Source of the DNA: Candidatus Pantoea bituminis
GTDB lineage: Bacteria; Pseudomonadota; Gammaproteobacteria; Enterobacterales; Enterobacteriaceae
Length of the DNA stretch: 64,000 bases
Assembly (NCBI RefSeq): GCF_018842675.1
Contig: NZ_JAGTWO010000002.1
Location: 62,001 to 126,000, forward strand
Direction: 5' to 3'
In this document: positions 49,777 to 61,159 of the stretch, one piece after another
Position numbering within the stretch: the stretch's first letter is position 1
Layout of the letters: the number at the start of each line of letters is the position of its first letter
The notes under the pieces: model-generated
The model's input: the letters and a program-made list of their open reading frames with translations, nothing else
What the model was told of the DNA's origin: nothing
Database searches by the model: none
Position numbers and translations under genes: made by a program

Positions 49777-50295
49777 CTATGAATGGATCCTAAGAGAAAG
49801 ATTCCCAAATTTACCCTGAAGTGAAGCGGTCATCTTGCTGCAAACATTTGGCACTTCCCATTAGTTAACCTCGCGATGAAGTAGTTTCGGGAGAGGACCT
49901 ATGGTGGGTGTTGAATGACTATGTATTTACTGCAAGTGCAGCACATTTAACATAATTATGATGTTCGGTAGTGCGTTGTATTACCCTCATTAAGGGCCAT
50001 GTTTATGGCGATCTGGCTGTTGAATCGGTTAGATCCTAGCAGGACGCCACCACACACAGTTCTTACAGGCGCGCATCGCTGGGGGACTGGGCAGGCAGCC
50101 GCTACGAGCGATATACTGGCAAGTGGCGACTATGAGCACTGCACAACTTTCTGCGGTTAAACTGCACTAATGCACCCACGCCGCAGTTGTTCCGTACACT
50201 GGAGCAGATTGGGACGCTGTGCCCACCAGCTAATCAGCCAGAATAAATAGCACTGTAATGACCGGTGGGTAGTCGGGCCGCATTTTCGAAGTAAA
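49777..50295. other. Gene-free spacer upstream of the hipA end
   Basis: About 520 bp with no open frame of interest, no insertion sequence termini and no clear repeat. I see nothing assignable. Confidence 0.5.
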
Positions 50296-51557
50296 TTATT
50301 CAAAAACGAATGGGTTGAGGAATTGTCTTTTCCAGAAGAGTCGGCGATCGATTTCGGTCAATTGGGCTTCTTCACACACTTTATCCCAGTGCTCATTTAT
50401 TCTTTCAACCTGCTCATCAAAGATTAGCGCTGCTGCTTCCCGGGATAACATAAAGTTATGCGCGGTCTCTATACACGCACTTCGCTGGCTAAAACGATTA
50501 TTCCCTGTGATAAACATGGCTTGTGTGGCCTCATTGCCAGCTCGCCCCTGTGGGCAGATGTCATAAGCTGGCGCCAATGACAGCCTCTCACCATTCCAGA
50601 AAGCGGCATGATTTCGGGCGTGATCGTCAGTATTACCACAAAGAATGTTGAAGCAGATTCGTGCAAAAAGCTCACGCAGTGTCTCTTTCGGACGTTCGAA
50701 ACGCTTGCGAATCAAATGAGCAAAGTCTTCATAACTGGCATAGCGTGCCATCATGTCATCGAGGCCAAACAGGGTTAAGGCTGACACCATTGAACGTCTT
50801 GTCCATCCAGTTTCGGATTTAATACGGTCGGAGCGTTCAATAAGCAAAATATCCTTGCCCGCCGCATGCGCCATTCGCACGGGTGCGCAGTCCAGCCCAC
50901 ATAATGCGGCGAGCCGCATGGCAATAAATTCTGCTTTCACCACATTGTAGAGATCGTTACTCGCTGAAAACTTTGCGATGTATTTTTTACCCTGTTCTTC
51001 AATCAAAGCTTTGGGGCGCGCGCCACCAATTGAACTACCGTGAAACAGTGCCTCATCGAGTTCAGGGGTGAGGGGGACCCATTGTTCCACGCGTTCAGCG
51101 GAGCGCAGCAGTTCTTCTATCTCCACGTTTTTGGCATAACGCGGTTCATACTCCGTGGCAGAACATTGGAAATCCAGTGCGCTTATTCGGTCAGAACCGG
51201 ACTCCAGCAATAAGTCAGCTCATCCAGTAAAGCTGTATCCGTATCAGCACCGCGCATTCCTAACTTACGGTTGATGATTACACGCCGACCCCAGGCGTCT
51301 GGTGCGCTATCGCGGATCGATGATGGCATTGTTAAACCTGGCGACAGAGGCAACATTCCTGACTGGAGAGGCAATTCAGGAAGATAAATCGGGATGGCCG
51401 GAGAGTGATCGCGGACGCGTTCCAGGTAACTACGGCCATAGTTAAACAGTATGTTTCGGGCATTATCATAACTCAGTCGGCCAGCCACAACAGGTTTAGT
51501 TTCACCGGGTAGCCAAATCCATACAAATGCCTGCTGTGGGAGTTGTTCAGAAGTCAT
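50296..51557 (-). CDS. hipA: HipA-family serine/threonine kinase toxin (one frameshift)
   Basis: About 420 residues. The N-terminal subdomain begins MTSEQLPQQAFVWIWLPGET followed by KPVVAGRLSYDN. ATP/phosphate loop region SSIGGARPKALIEEQGKKYI near 150. Kinase core LLIERSDRIKSETG and NILCGNTDDHARNHAAFW (the HxDxxxxN-equivalent catalytic loop), then LAPAYDICPQGRAGNEATQA. The frame breaks at 51209-51210, where one more T gives DELTYLLESGSDRIS. HipA phosphorylates a tRNA synthetase (GltX in E. coli) and induces persistence. hipB overlaps the start. Confidence 0.87.
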
Positions 51558-51839
51558 CAAACGAATCCTGGCACGTTGCGGCATCAGACGTAATTTATCT
51601 TCAGTTTGTCTTCGATATGCCGCCAATTTGATCTCATCTGCCGCCGCATCGAATAGAGGAAGCCCGAGCAGCACGGCAACTTCAAACACAACGCCGATCT
51701 CGCATTTAGGATCGGCTTTCTCAATACGTTGCAACATACTGCGAGATATACCTGCGCGTTCTGCCAATTCGGACTCGGTCATTTTTAGATTTTTACGTTC
51801 AAAACGGATCAATTCAGCAAACAACCGCAGCGCTTCCAA
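51547..51839 (-). CDS. hipB: HipB-type antitoxin (appears fused to hipA by one lost base)
   Basis: About 98 residues. Xre/Cro HTH at residues 10-65 (IRFERKNLKMTESELAERAG, ISRSMLQRIEKADPKC). As written the frame reads through into hipA, but adding one T to the three at 51559-51561 (complement) gives a typical HipB ending RIRFDDF-stop at 51547, overlapping the hipA ATG by 11 bp. So the apparent HipB-HipA fusion is best explained as a homopolymer error. HipB binds and neutralises HipA and represses the operon. Confidence 0.8.
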
Positions 51840-51840
51840 T

Positions 51841-51857
51841 GTATAGCGTGAATATAC
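51841..51857. promoter_or_regulatory. Candidate HipB operator
   Basis: GTATAGCGTGAATATAC: 5-bp arms GTATA/TATAC around seven bases, immediately upstream of the hipB start. It resembles the palindromic TATCC-N8-GGATA style of HipB sites in layout, not in exact bases. A second weak palindrome was not found nearby. Confidence 0.45.
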
Positions 51858-52200
51858 TCTCTGTAATGGTCTGGCCGTTTTGACCGCCTTAAAGGACGTT
51901 AGGATGCTTTATGTATTATAGATAACTCACTATAGCGAAGGTGCTAAGGTTTGGCTGTACGCATGGCTTTTGTATGAGTCATAAAAGAGGTTAATGACTG
52001 TTAGATGAGTCATTGTCTTTGTAAATCCAACGGGTGAAGGATGTTTCGTTATAAAAGAAGAGTACAGGCAGGTTAGAACATAATTCAGTACGAGGTGTGT
52101 AATCAGATACCTTGTTTAACATAATAAGTAAATTCAAAACTAGCCAGCACAACGGCATCAAAATCAATCGCTTATTTTTTTCGCAGTCGTTATTCTCTAC

Positions 52201-52503
52201 TTACTCTTTCATAAAACGCTCTTCGATCGAGGCTTCCAGCTTCAGCATTGCCTCCTCTGCGTACTGCTTATGCTGGCGCATGATGTTTTCAACTTGAGCG
52301 GCGTCTTTACGACGCATCGCATTAATTAACTTGTATTGAAAACCTATCCCGGTCGCGCGCGCGACGGGTTCTGGTAGATGTCTTTGCAGACGGCCTGTTC
52401 TTTAAGCAGGCGCGGCAGGAAGCGGCAAATAAATGCCAGCAGCACGTTATTGAAATAGCTGGCGACCACAGCATGAAAATCGAGCTCTGCCATGCGCTGG
52501 CTC
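52201..52503 (-). pseudogene. GntR-family (FCD domain) regulator C-terminal remnant
   Basis: Two frames give the end of an FCD-type GntR regulator: MAELDFHAVVASYFNNVLLA then FICRFLPRLLKEQAVCKDIY, and after a break GFQYKLINAMRRKDAAQVEN then IMRQHKQYAEEAMLKLEASI before the stop at 52201. The DNA-binding N-terminus is absent, so it is a true fragment. It lies between hipBA and xylB and may mark a junction where foreign DNA joined the xyl locus. Confidence 0.62.
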
Positions 52504-52532
52504 CAGCGGTTAACGCTAAAATAGTGGCTCTT

Positions 52533-53993
52533 TTAACTGCGCCCCATCATCGGTACGAGTCGTCTATATAATTCCGCGAATACCTCTCGTTTTAGGCGAT
52601 ATGCATCATGTTGCGCGGCATTCGGTTCATGGCGTTGTTCAAGTGGCAATGTGGGTAAAAGCTCTGCCACATCGCGCTCGGGTGACATCGCTAACATCGC
52701 CAGGCGCGCCGCGCCCAACGCGGGGCCGACATCGCCGCCTGAGCAGAAGTCGAGCGTCTGTCCGCTGATGTCTGCCAACATTTGTCGCCACCTGGCACTG
52801 CGGGCACCGCCGCCAATCAGCATAATGCTCTGCGGCGCAATGCCACATGTGTGTACCGCGTCCATGCCTTGCGCCAAAGCATAGCCGACGCCCTCCAGCA
52901 CCGATTTTGCCAGTTCTGCGCGACCATGCTGGTGGGTCAAACCAAAAAATACGGCCTTTGCTTCAGGATTATTATGCGGGGTGCGTTCGCCAGAAAGATA
53001 AGGCAAAAACCAGACGGGTGGCAGATCCTCCTGCGCCAGTTCTGCTTCGTCGAGAAGATGCTGAACGTCATTACAGCCGGTCAGCTTTGCCGCCCAATCA
53101 AGACAGGAAGCCGCACTCAACATCACTGACATCAAGTGCCAGCGTTGCGGCAATGCGTGACAGAAACTATGAACCGCCGAGGTTGGATTTGCCATAAAGC
53201 CGTCACTCACCAGAAAATAAACGCCAGAAGTACCGAGTGAGAGCATGCCTTGTCCGACATTAACCATACCGACGCCGACTGCGCCCGCCGCATTATCACC
53301 GCCGCCCGCCACAACCTGAACATCTTTAAGACCCCAGCCCGCCGCAATTTCCGGATGCACTGTGCCGGTGAACTGATTGCCTTCATACAGTTGCGGCATC
53401 TGCTGACGCGTCAATCCGCAAGCGGAGAGAAGTTCATCATTCCAGTCTCGCTTTGCCACATCCAGCCACATCGTACCCGCGGCGTCGGACATATCAGTGG
53501 CGAAGGCGCCGTTCATTCGCCAGCGCAAATAATCTTTGGGTAGCAACACTTTGCTGATCTGAGCAAAAATTTCAGGCTCATGCTGTTTGACCCATAACAG
53601 CTTCGGTGCAGTAAAGCCCGGCATCATCAGGTTGCCAGTAATGGCTCGCGAATCAGGAACCCGCTTTTCAAGTTCTTGGCACTGCTCTGCACTGCGCCCA
53701 TCGTTCCAAAGGATGGCGGGGCGCAACACATTACACACATTGTCGAGCAGCGTAGCACCATGCATTTGCCCGCTGAGGCCAATGGCGCGCACCTGGCTTA
53801 AATCATATTGACTCGCCAGTGCGCGCATAACGCTATCGGTTGCCTGCCACCAGCTTTCGGGATCCTGCTCACTCCACAGCGGCTTTGGTCGTGAAACAGT
53901 AAGCCTCTGGCTTTGGCTGCCAATCAGTTGCCCAGCGTTATCCAGCAGCACGGCCTTGACGCCTGAAGTGCCTAAATCTATCCCGATGTACAT
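52533..53993 (-). CDS. xylB: Xylulokinase
   Basis: 486 residues of the FGGY kinase family, close to E. coli XylB. MYIGIDLGTSGVKAVLLDNA at the N-terminus (phosphate-binding DLGTS), LWSEQDPESWWQATDSVMRA, GQMHGATLLD, VVAGGGDNAAGAVGVGMV and LIGGGARSARWRQMLADISG. Start ATG 53993 matches the family, where an upstream in-frame extension does not. It phosphorylates D-xylulose made by XylA, 13 bp after whose stop it begins. Frame intact. Confidence 0.96.
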   Translation of the reverse strand: MYIGIDLGTSGVKAVLLDNAGQLIGSQSQRLTVSRPKPLWSEQDPESWWQATDSVMRALASQYDLSQVRAIGLSGQMHGATLLDNVCNVLRPAILWNDGRSAEQCQELEKRVPDSRAITGNLMMPGFTAPKLLWVKQHEPEIFAQISKVLLPKDYLRWRMNGAFATDMSDAAGTMWLDVAKRDWNDELLSACGLTRQQMPQLYEGNQFTGTVHPEIAAGWGLKDVQVVAGGGDNAAGAVGVGMVNVGQGMLSLGTSGVYFLVSDGFMANPTSAVHSFCHALPQRWHLMSVMLSAASCLDWAAKLTGCNDVQHLLDEAELAQEDLPPVWFLPYLSGERTPHNNPEAKAVFFGLTHQHGRAELAKSVLEGVGYALAQGMDAVHTCGIAPQSIMLIGGGARSARWRQMLADISGQTLDFCSGGDVGPALGAARLAMLAMSPERDVAELLPTLPLEQRHEPNAAQHDAYRLKREVFAELYRRLVPMMGRS

Positions 53994-54006
53994 GATGGCG
54001 ACTCCG

Positions 54007-55329
54007 TTATTGTGCAAAAAGATAGTTATTGACCAAATTTTCCAGTTGTTCCTGACGACCACTTTGCGGCTGCGGATTCAGGCTATGTTCCGAAGCAAAT
54101 TGCGCCAGCGAAGCGAGCGAAAACTCGCCTTTTAAGATTTTCTGGCCCACCTCATCATTCCAGCCGCTGTATCGGCGGGCTACGCGGCGGTCCAGTTCGC
54201 CATCGTCAATCATGCGAGCAGCCACCTTAAGTGCTAACGCCATCGTATCCATAGCACCAATATGACCGTAAAAGAGATCATACTTATCAATGCTCTGACG
54301 ACGAATCTTCGCATCAAAATTCAATCCGCCTGTCGTGAAGCCGCCCGCCTTAAGAATTTCATACATCACCAGCGCATTTTCTTCCACGCTGTTAGGAAAC
54401 TGATCAGTATCCCAACCGAGCTGTGGATCACCACGGTTGGCATCGACTGAGCCAAAAATACCCAGAGCAATAGCACTGGCGATCTCATGATGAAAAGAGT
54501 GGCCAGCCAGCGTGGCATGATTTGCCTCAACGTTAACTTTGATCTCTTTTTCAAGGCCATACTGCTTCAGGAAGCCGTATACCGTAGCAACATCGTAATC
54601 ATACTGATGCTTAGTTGGCTCCTGCGGCTTGGGCTCAATCAACAGCGTGCCCCGGAAGCCAATCTTGTGTTTATGCTCCACGACCATCTGCATAAAGCGG
54701 CCAATCTGCTCACGCTCCTGGCGCAGGTCGGTGTTGAGCAAGGTTTCATAGCCTTCCCGTCCGCCCCACAGCACATAGTTCTCGCCGCCGAGCCGATGTG
54801 TCGCATTCATGGCGGTAAAAACCTGCGTGGCGGCCCAGGCAAAAATCTCTGGATCGGGATTAGTCGCTGCCCCAGCAGCATAGCGTGGGTGGGTAAAACA
54901 ATTAGCGGTGCCCCATAACAGTTTGACGCCGCTCTGTGCCTGCTTCTCTTCCAGCACATCGGTCATGGTCGAAAAGTTATCGATATAGCTTTTCAGCGAA
55001 TCGCCTTCGGGTGAGACATCAACGTCATGAAAGCAGTACCACGGCACATTCAGCTTGTGAAAAAACTCAAAGGCGATATCGGCTTTGCGCTTCGCCTGCT
55101 CCAGCGCATCTCCCGGCCCCTGCCATGGGCGGTTAAAAGCCCCACTGCCAAACATATCAGCCCCGTTCCAGCAGAAAGTGTGCCAATAGCAGGCCGCGAA
55201 ACGCAGGTGATCTTCCATGCGTTTTCCGTGAATAAGTTCCTCGGGATTGTAATGGCGGAAAGCCAGAGGATTAGTGCTTTGCGTTCCTTCATAGCGGACG
55301 CGATCGAGCTGATCGAACCAGGATTGCAT
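54007..55329 (-). CDS. xylA: Xylose isomerase
   Basis: 440 residues, class II xylose isomerase. Conserved metal and substrate regions: [40 protein letters not shown] (catalytic His in FHD), [37 protein letters not shown] (Lys/Glu pair) and [18 protein letters not shown]. Converts D-xylose to D-xylulose. Expressed divergently from xylF, under the shared regulatory region. Frame intact. Confidence 0.97.
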   Translation of the reverse strand: MQSWFDQLDRVRYEGTQSTNPLAFRHYNPEELIHGKRMEDHLRFAACYWHTFCWNGADMFGSGAFNRPWQGPGDALEQAKRKADIAFEFFHKLNVPWYCFHDVDVSPEGDSLKSYIDNFSTMTDVLEEKQAQSGVKLLWGTANCFTHPRYAAGAATNPDPEIFAWAATQVFTAMNATHRLGGENYVLWGGREGYETLLNTDLRQEREQIGRFMQMVVEHKHKIGFRGTLLIEPKPQEPTKHQYDYDVATVYGFLKQYGLEKEIKVNVEANHATLAGHSFHHEIASAIALGIFGSVDANRGDPQLGWDTDQFPNSVEENALVMYEILKAGGFTTGGLNFDAKIRRQSIDKYDLFYGHIGAMDTMALALKVAARMIDDGELDRRVARRYSGWNDEVGQKILKGEFSLASLAQFASEHSLNPQPQSGRQEQLENLVNNYLFAQ

Positions 55330-55605
55330 GTTTAACTCCTTTAACCTTACCCATAGGACAGCTGAATACTCAGCGGTATGTGAGGATGATTGTGATGAGT
55401 GAATCTCTGGCGCTCAATTACGTTATTTAACACTGCCATTGAGATAATTATTAAATGTGCGTCAGCTCGCAAAATACAGGTAGGAAATACCTTTTCTCTT
55501 TCTGATTCGCCTCGAAAAAATAAAAGACTTAATTTGCCTGAAAAAGGGAAAAATACGATCCACTTCATACTTTCTTAAATAAACCAAAAAACATAATAGA
55601 AAGAC

Positions 55606-55647
55606 GAAAATCTATAATTGCTGATATGAAACTGAAAGATAACAATT
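55606..55647 (+). promoter_or_regulatory. Direct-repeat XylR half-sites upstream of xylF
   Basis: GAAAATCTATAATT (55606-55619) and GAAAGATAACAATT (55634-55647) share the pattern GAAA-N6-AATT with starts 28 bp apart. XylR is an AraC-type activator that binds direct repeats next to xylA and xylF, so these fit as its site. The wider 55330-55708 gap (AT-rich) must also carry the xylA promoter and CRP site, which I cannot place with confidence. Confidence 0.6.
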
Positions 55648-55708
55648 CATCAGCCTATTAGCGCATTGGCAGGTTTTACCCTTACTTCAACCTACAGGGC
55701 CATAAAAA

Positions 55709-56694
55709 ATGAAAAAACCATACTGGCGATGTGTGCCGCACTCAGTCTGTTCAGCCATGCTGGCTTCGCAAAAGAGGTGAAGATTGGCATGGCGATTGAT
55801 GATTTACGTCTCGAACGCTGGCAGAAAGATCGCGATATATTCGTCAAGAAAGCGGAATCGCTTGGTGCGAAAGTTTTTGTTCAGTCCGCTAATGGCAATG
55901 AAGAAACGCAAATGGCGCAGATTGAAAATATGATTAATCGCGGCGTAGATGTTTTAGTTATTATTCCCTACAACGGTCAGGTATTAAGCAACGTTATTGC
56001 TGAGGCTAAACGTGAAGGAATTAAAGTGCTGGCCTATGACCGCATGATAAATAATGCTGATATCGATTTTTATATCTCATTTGATAATGAAAAAGTGGGT
56101 GAAATGCAGGCGCAAAGCTTGGTTAAGCGCGTGCCGCAAGGTAATTATTTTTTGATGGGTGGTTCACCGGTCGATAATAACGCACGTCTGTTCCGTGATG
56201 GGCAAATGAAGGTGCTGAAACCGCTGATCGATAGCAAAAAAATCAAGGTTGTGGGTGATCAATGGGTTGATGCCTGGCTGCCAGAAAACGCGTTGAAAAT
56301 CATGGAAAATGCCCTGACCGCCAACGGCAATAAAATAGATGCTGTTGTCGCTTCAAATGACGCCACCGCAGGCGGTGCAATACAGGCACTAAGCGCGCAA
56401 GGGCTGGCCGGTAAAGTCGCGATTTCTGGTCAGGATGCCGATCTCGCCGCCATCAAGCGCATTAATAACGGCACGCAAACCATGACGGTTTATAAACCGA
56501 TCAGCAAACTCGCTGATAATGCGGCGAATATCGCTGTGGAGTTGGGAGAAGGGAAGCAACCAAAGTCCAATGCAACGCTGAACAACGGCACCAAAGAGGT
56601 TCCTGCCTGGCTACTTGAGCCAATTGCCGTTGATAAAGCCAATATTGAAAGCACGGTGGTCGCAGACGGCTTCCATAAAAAGAGCGAGCTCTGA
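55709..56694 (+). CDS. xylF: Xylose ABC transporter periplasmic binding protein (one frameshift)
   Basis: About 329 residues. The run at 55712-55717 has six A after ATG. With seven the protein begins MKKTILAMCAALSLFSHAGF, a normal signal peptide with cleavage before KEVKIGMAIDD, as in E. coli XylF. Mature protein: LRLERWQKDRDIFVKKAESL, PQGNYFLMGGSPVDNNARLF and VVASNDATAGGAIQALSAQG. The single missing base at a leader homopolymer in so conserved a gene is a strong sign of a sequencing error. Binds D-xylose and delivers it to XylGH. Confidence 0.93.
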
Positions 56695-56751
56695 TCCTGT
56701 TAACCGCCGTAAACACGGCGGATTTTCCTCAGGGCAGCCTGGAGAGATGTC

Positions 56752-58278
56752 ATGACCAAACTGCTTGAAATGAAAAACATCACCAAACTTTTCGGCGCTG
56801 TGAAGGCCGTTGATAACATTTCGCTGACGCTGGAGCCAGGCGAAGTGATTTCGCTATGTGGTGAAAATGGCTCTGGCAAATCAACCTTAATGAAGGTGCT
56901 GTGTGGCCTTTATCCCGCCGGTGAATATCAGGGTCATATCTTTTTTGCCGGAGAAGAACTGCGTGCGACTAATATCCGCGACACCGAACGCAAAGGCATT
57001 GTCATCATTCATCAGGAGTTGGCTCTGGTGCGGCAGATGACGGTAATGGAGAACATCTTTCTCGGCAGCGAACTGACACAACGCGGCGTTTTAGATGTAG
57101 ACAGCATGACGCTGCGCTGCCAGACCCTGTTGCAACAGGTGCGGCTCAACGTCTCGCCAGAGACACGCGTGGGTGAACTGGGGCTGGGTCAGCAACAGTT
57201 AGTTGAGATAGCCCGGGCGCTAAACAAGCAGGTTCGCCTACTGATTCTGGATGAACCTACCTCTTCGTTAACCGAACAGGAAACGGAGGTACTGCTGGAT
57301 ATTATCCGTAATCTGCGCAATCACGGTATCGCCTGCGTCTACATCTCGCACAAGCTCAACGAAGTAAAGGATATCTCTGACACCATCTGCGTGATCCGTG
57401 ACGGGCAGCATATTGGCACACGCCGCGCAGATGCGATGAGTGAGGATGACATCATTACCATGATGGTAGGCCGCGAGTTGACCTCGCTTTATCCCGTCGA
57501 ACCGCACCCGGTCGGCGACGAGATCTTACGGGTAGAGAACCTGACAGCCTGGCATCCGATCAATCGCAGCATCAAACGGGTGGATAACCTTTCTTTTAGC
57601 CTGCGGCGCGGGGAAATTCTTGGCATTGCTGGCTTAGTCGGTGCCGGGCGCACCGAAGCGGTTCAGTGTCTGTTTGGTGTCTGGCCAGGCCGCTGGGAAG
57701 GTAAAGTCTGGATTGATGGAAAACCCGTCAGCCTCAATGACTGCCAGCAGGCCATTGCGCACGGTATTGCGATGGTACCGGAAGATCGTAAAAGGGATGG
57801 TATCGTGCCGGTGATGGGCGTTGGAAAAAACATCACTCTCGCGTCGCTGGCTCAATTCAGTAGCGTGTTTTCAGTGCTGGATGAAGCGCAAGAGCAACAG
57901 GTCATTAAGGATGCGCTGGCTCGCCTTAAGGTCAAAACCGCCTCACCCGAGTTGGCCATTGGTCGGCTAAGTGGCGGTAACCAGCAAAAGGCTGTACTGG
58001 CAAAATGTCTGTTGCTCAACCCACGCATTCTCATCCTTGATGAACCAACGCGCGGTATTGATATCGGCGCAAAATATGAAATCTACAAGCTGATCAATCA
58101 ACTGGCGCAACAAGGGATTGCCATCATTGTGATCTCATCCGAACTTCCCGAAGTGTTAGGTCTTAGCGATCGCGTTCTGGTGATGCATCAGGGGCAGATT
58201 AAAGCTGACCTTTTAAACCAGGACCTGACCCAGGAAAAAATTATGGAAGCGGCACTCAGGAGTGAACATCATGCTTAA
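56752..58278 (+). CDS. xylG: Xylose ABC transporter ATP-binding protein, two NBDs
   Basis: 508 residues with two nucleotide-binding domains typical of sugar importers. First NBD: Walker [16 protein letters not shown], signature [15 protein letters not shown], Walker [12 protein letters not shown]. Second NBD from about residue 260: degenerate Walker [12 protein letters not shown] and signature [16 protein letters not shown] with [17 protein letters not shown]. Energises D-xylose import with XylF and XylH. Starts 57 bp after xylF and overlaps xylH. Frame intact. Confidence 0.97.
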   Translation: MTKLLEMKNITKLFGAVKAVDNISLTLEPGEVISLCGENGSGKSTLMKVLCGLYPAGEYQGHIFFAGEELRATNIRDTERKGIVIIHQELALVRQMTVMENIFLGSELTQRGVLDVDSMTLRCQTLLQQVRLNVSPETRVGELGLGQQQLVEIARALNKQVRLLILDEPTSSLTEQETEVLLDIIRNLRNHGIACVYISHKLNEVKDISDTICVIRDGQHIGTRRADAMSEDDIITMMVGRELTSLYPVEPHPVGDEILRVENLTAWHPINRSIKRVDNLSFSLRRGEILGIAGLVGAGRTEAVQCLFGVWPGRWEGKVWIDGKPVSLNDCQQAIAHGIAMVPEDRKRDGIVPVMGVGKNITLASLAQFSSVFSVLDEAQEQQVIKDALARLKVKTASPELAIGRLSGGNQQKAVLAKCLLLNPRILILDEPTRGIDIGAKYEIYKLINQLAQQGIAIIVISSELPEVLGLSDRVLVMHQGQIKADLLNQDLTQEKIMEAALRSEHHA

Positions 58279-59446
58279 AACCGATTCAACACAACCCGCT
58301 ACGCCGTTGCCTACGCGAAAATGGGCGGGTGCGCGGCTTAATCTACAAGTTGGCGTGATGATTCTCGCCATCGTGTTAATTGTGGCTTTTTTCACCTGGA
58401 CCACTGACGGCTCTTACCTTAGCGCACGCAATATTTCAAACCTGCTGAGACAAACAGCAATTACCGGCATCCTGGCGGTGGGCATGGTGTTTGTCATTAT
58501 CTCTGCGGAGATCGATCTTTCCGTTGGTTCCATGATGGGGCTGCTGGGCGGCGCGGCGGCTATTTTTGATGTCTGGTTCGGCTGGCCTTTGCCCTTGACC
58601 ATTGCGGTAACGCTGGTGATGGGGCTGTTACTGGGTGCATGGAATGGCTGGTGGGTCGCCTATCGTAAGGTTCCCTCTTTTATTGTTACTCTGGCCGGAA
58701 TGCTGGCCTTCCGCGGCATTCTGGTCGGCATCACTAATGGTACAACGGTGTCACCTATCAGTCCGGGAATGTCGCAAATTGGGCAAAGCTATTTGCCATC
58801 AGGCATCGGCTTCGGTTTTGGTGTGGTAGGGCTGGTGCTGTTCGTTCTTTGGCAGTGGCGACTTCGTCAGCGCCGGCAAAAACTTGGCTTATCGCTTCCT
58901 GCTGCTTCCGGCACGCTGATACGCCAGGCGTTGACCGCTGTCATTGTGCTCGGTGCCATCTGGATGCTCAACGATTACCGTGGCGTGCCTACGCCAGTAT
59001 TGATTTTGACATTACTGATGCTGGGCGGGCTGTTTATTGCCACACGTACTGCTTTCGGTCGCCGCATTTACGCTATCGGCGGCAACATTGATGCCGCAAG
59101 GCTTTCCGGCATTAACGTGGCGCGAACCAAGCTAGCGGTCTTTGCGATTAACGGATTAATGGTAGCCATTGCCGGGTTAATTCTCAGTTCACGGTTGGGT
59201 GCAGGTTCGCCATCGGCGGGTAATATTGCAGAACTGGATGCTATCGCTGCATGCGTTATCGGGGGAACCAGTCTCGCGGGTGGAATAGGGAGTGTGGCCG
59301 GTGCGGTAATGGGCGCCTTTATTATGGCTTCGCTGGATAACGGTATGAGCATGATGGATGTCCCCACCTTTTGGCAGTACATCGTTAAAGGCACGATACT
59401 GCTGTTGGCAGTCTGGATGGACTCTGCCACCAAGCGTCGCGTGTAG
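58271..59446 (+). CDS. xylH: Xylose ABC transporter permease
   Basis: About 391 residues with some ten TM segments. [60 protein letters not shown] (EAA-like cytoplasmic loop region) and [20 protein letters not shown] are diagnostic of BPD_transp_2 permeases and align with E. coli XylH. ATG 58271 lies inside the end of xylG (8-bp overlap). An upstream GTG at 58262 is an alternative. Frame intact. Confidence 0.95.
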   Translation: MLKTDSTQPATPLPTRKWAGARLNLQVGVMILAIVLIVAFFTWTTDGSYLSARNISNLLRQTAITGILAVGMVFVIISAEIDLSVGSMMGLLGGAAAIFDVWFGWPLPLTIAVTLVMGLLLGAWNGWWVAYRKVPSFIVTLAGMLAFRGILVGITNGTTVSPISPGMSQIGQSYLPSGIGFGFGVVGLVLFVLWQWRLRQRRQKLGLSLPAASGTLIRQALTAVIVLGAIWMLNDYRGVPTPVLILTLLMLGGLFIATRTAFGRRIYAIGGNIDAARLSGINVARTKLAVFAINGLMVAIAGLILSSRLGAGSPSAGNIAELDAIAACVIGGTSLAGGIGSVAGAVMGAFIMASLDNGMSMMDVPTFWQYIVKGTILLLAVWMDSATKRRV

Positions 59447-59529
59447 AGGATCACATGTCCGACGAATTTATTCCTGGTGACAAGCGCACTGTGCTATTCA
59501 AAAAGCAGAATAAACAGTGGGAAACAGCC

Positions 59530-60708
59530 ATGTTTGAGAAACGTTATCGGATCACTCTGCTCTTCAATGCGAATAAGGTTTATGACCGACAGGTCGTCGA
59601 AGGCGTGGGCGAATATTTGCAGGCTTCGCAAAGCGACTGGGATATTTTTATCGAAGAAGATTTTCGTTGCCGTATCGACAATATCAAAGAGTGGCTGGGC
59701 GATGGTGTGATTGCTGATTTTGACGACAGGGAGATCGAACAGTTACTGAAAAATGTTGAAGTACCTATCGTCGGTGTCGGCGGCTCGTATCACCGGGAAG
59801 AAGATTATCCGGCAGTGCATTACATCGCTACCGACAACCACGCGCTGGTTAAAAGTGCCTTCTTACACTTGAAAGAAAAAGGTGTGCACCGTTTTGCCTT
59901 TTACGGCTTGCCCGTTTCCAGCGGCAAACGTTGGGCACAGGAACGCGAGTACGCTTTTCGACAATTGGTCGCTGAAGAGCGTTATCAGGGCGTGGTTTAT
60001 CAGGGAATGGAAACTGCGCCAGATAACTGGCAGCACGCACAAAATCGGCTGGCCGATTGGGTACAAACATTACCACCACAAACCGGGATTATTGCCGTTA
60101 CTGATGCCCGAGCGCGCCATCTGTTACAGGTATGTGAACACCTCAATATTCCGGTGCCGGAAAAGCTCTGCGTGATCGGTATAGATAATGAAGAGCTGAC
60201 GCGCTTTCTTTCGCGGGTAGCGTTGTCATCCGTGGCTCAAGGCTCGCGTCAGATGGGATATCAGGCGGCTAAACTGCTGCATCGCCTGCTGGGCCAACGC
60301 CAACTTCCTCTTCAGCGCGTGCTGGTTCCGCCTGTGAAGGTTATTGAACGACGCTCAACAGATTATCGTTCTCTACTTGATCCGGCGGTAATCCAGGCGA
60401 TGCACTTTATTCGCTACAATGCCTGCAAAGGAATCAAGGTAGAGCAAGTGCTGGATGCAGTGGGTATGTCGCGTTCTAACCTGGAGAAACGCTTTAAGGA
60501 TGAAACAGGAGAAACCATCCACGCGGTAATTCATACAGAAAAGCTAGAAAAAGCACGATCGCTGCTGGTTTCAACATCGCTTTCGATCAATGAAATATCG
60601 CAGGTGTGCGGCTATCCCTCTTTGCAGTACTTTTATTCGGTATTTAAAAAAGTCTACGCTTTTACACCGAAAGAGTACCGGGAGCGTTATAGCGAAATGG
60701 CCGTTTAA
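59530..60708 (+). CDS. xylR: AraC-family activator of xylose genes
   Basis: 392 residues. Start MFEKRYRITLLFNANKVYDR corresponds to E. coli XylR. The in-frame extension back to 59455 is not conserved. N-terminal LacI/RBP-like xylose-binding domain (FYGLPVSSGKRWAQEREYAF, VIGIDNEELTRFLSRVALSS). C-terminal AraC HTH from about residue 285 (KVEQVLDAVGMSRSNLEKRF, SLSINEISQVCGYPSLQYFY). Binds D-xylose and activates xylAB and xylFGH. A terminator-like palindrome follows. Frame intact. Confidence 0.96.
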   Translation: MFEKRYRITLLFNANKVYDRQVVEGVGEYLQASQSDWDIFIEEDFRCRIDNIKEWLGDGVIADFDDREIEQLLKNVEVPIVGVGGSYHREEDYPAVHYIATDNHALVKSAFLHLKEKGVHRFAFYGLPVSSGKRWAQEREYAFRQLVAEERYQGVVYQGMETAPDNWQHAQNRLADWVQTLPPQTGIIAVTDARARHLLQVCEHLNIPVPEKLCVIGIDNEELTRFLSRVALSSVAQGSRQMGYQAAKLLHRLLGQRQLPLQRVLVPPVKVIERRSTDYRSLLDPAVIQAMHFIRYNACKGIKVEQVLDAVGMSRSNLEKRFKDETGETIHAVIHTEKLEKARSLLVSTSLSINEISQVCGYPSLQYFYSVFKKVYAFTPKEYRERYSEMAV

Positions 60709-60725
60709 CCTCGATATTTTCTATT

Positions 60726-60754
60726 ATTATTGACAGGTGTTACCTGTCAATAAT
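60726..60754. terminator. Palindromic terminator after xylR
   Basis: TTATTGACAGGT (60727-60738), loop GTT, ACCTGTCAATAA (60742-60753), with one more A-T pair outside. A 13-bp stem just 18 bp after the stop, followed by TTTG. Confidence 0.75.
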
Positions 60755-61159
60755 TTGAACATTTTCAACTGCGCTTATGTTAATGCACATAGTTGCTCCG
60801 CCATCGCTAAAAGTTCCGTAACAGCGAACTGGCAATTAGCTTAATTCGTAATAGCGACATATTTTCGACTGCTTCGCTTATATCAGTGCGTCGTTTGCTG
60901 GCAGCTGTCCAATCCCAATTCCTTTATTGAGAAGCCCTCTCTAATATTCAGCGCAACTCGAGCAAACCCCTGCTCAAAAGTGTCTATTTCTACTTCAACC
61001 ATAAACTTATCCATGCATAAACCGATAACAATAATCGGACATAGCGTTATCAGACTTATTACAGAATGTCGTCCGGCGCTAAATGAGCCGCTGTGGCTAC
61101 CTAAACTCTTTATGGCTATCAGCTTCATTATCACGAAACTGGCTTAGATGAGATAAATA

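Noticed and set aside
49777..50295. Possible insertion-sequence remnant in the spacer before hipA
   Set aside because: No transposase motif and no terminal inverted repeats could be identified.
59455..59529. 25-residue N-terminal extension of XylR
   Set aside because: The family starts at the Met encoded at 59530. The extension has no counterpart in E. coli XylR.
60883..61134. 83-residue open frame on the minus strand upstream of the chemoreceptor
   Set aside because: No ribosome site, no domain I recognise, and it lies in the likely promoter region. It may be a fragment of a membrane-anchored signalling protein but evidence is too thin.
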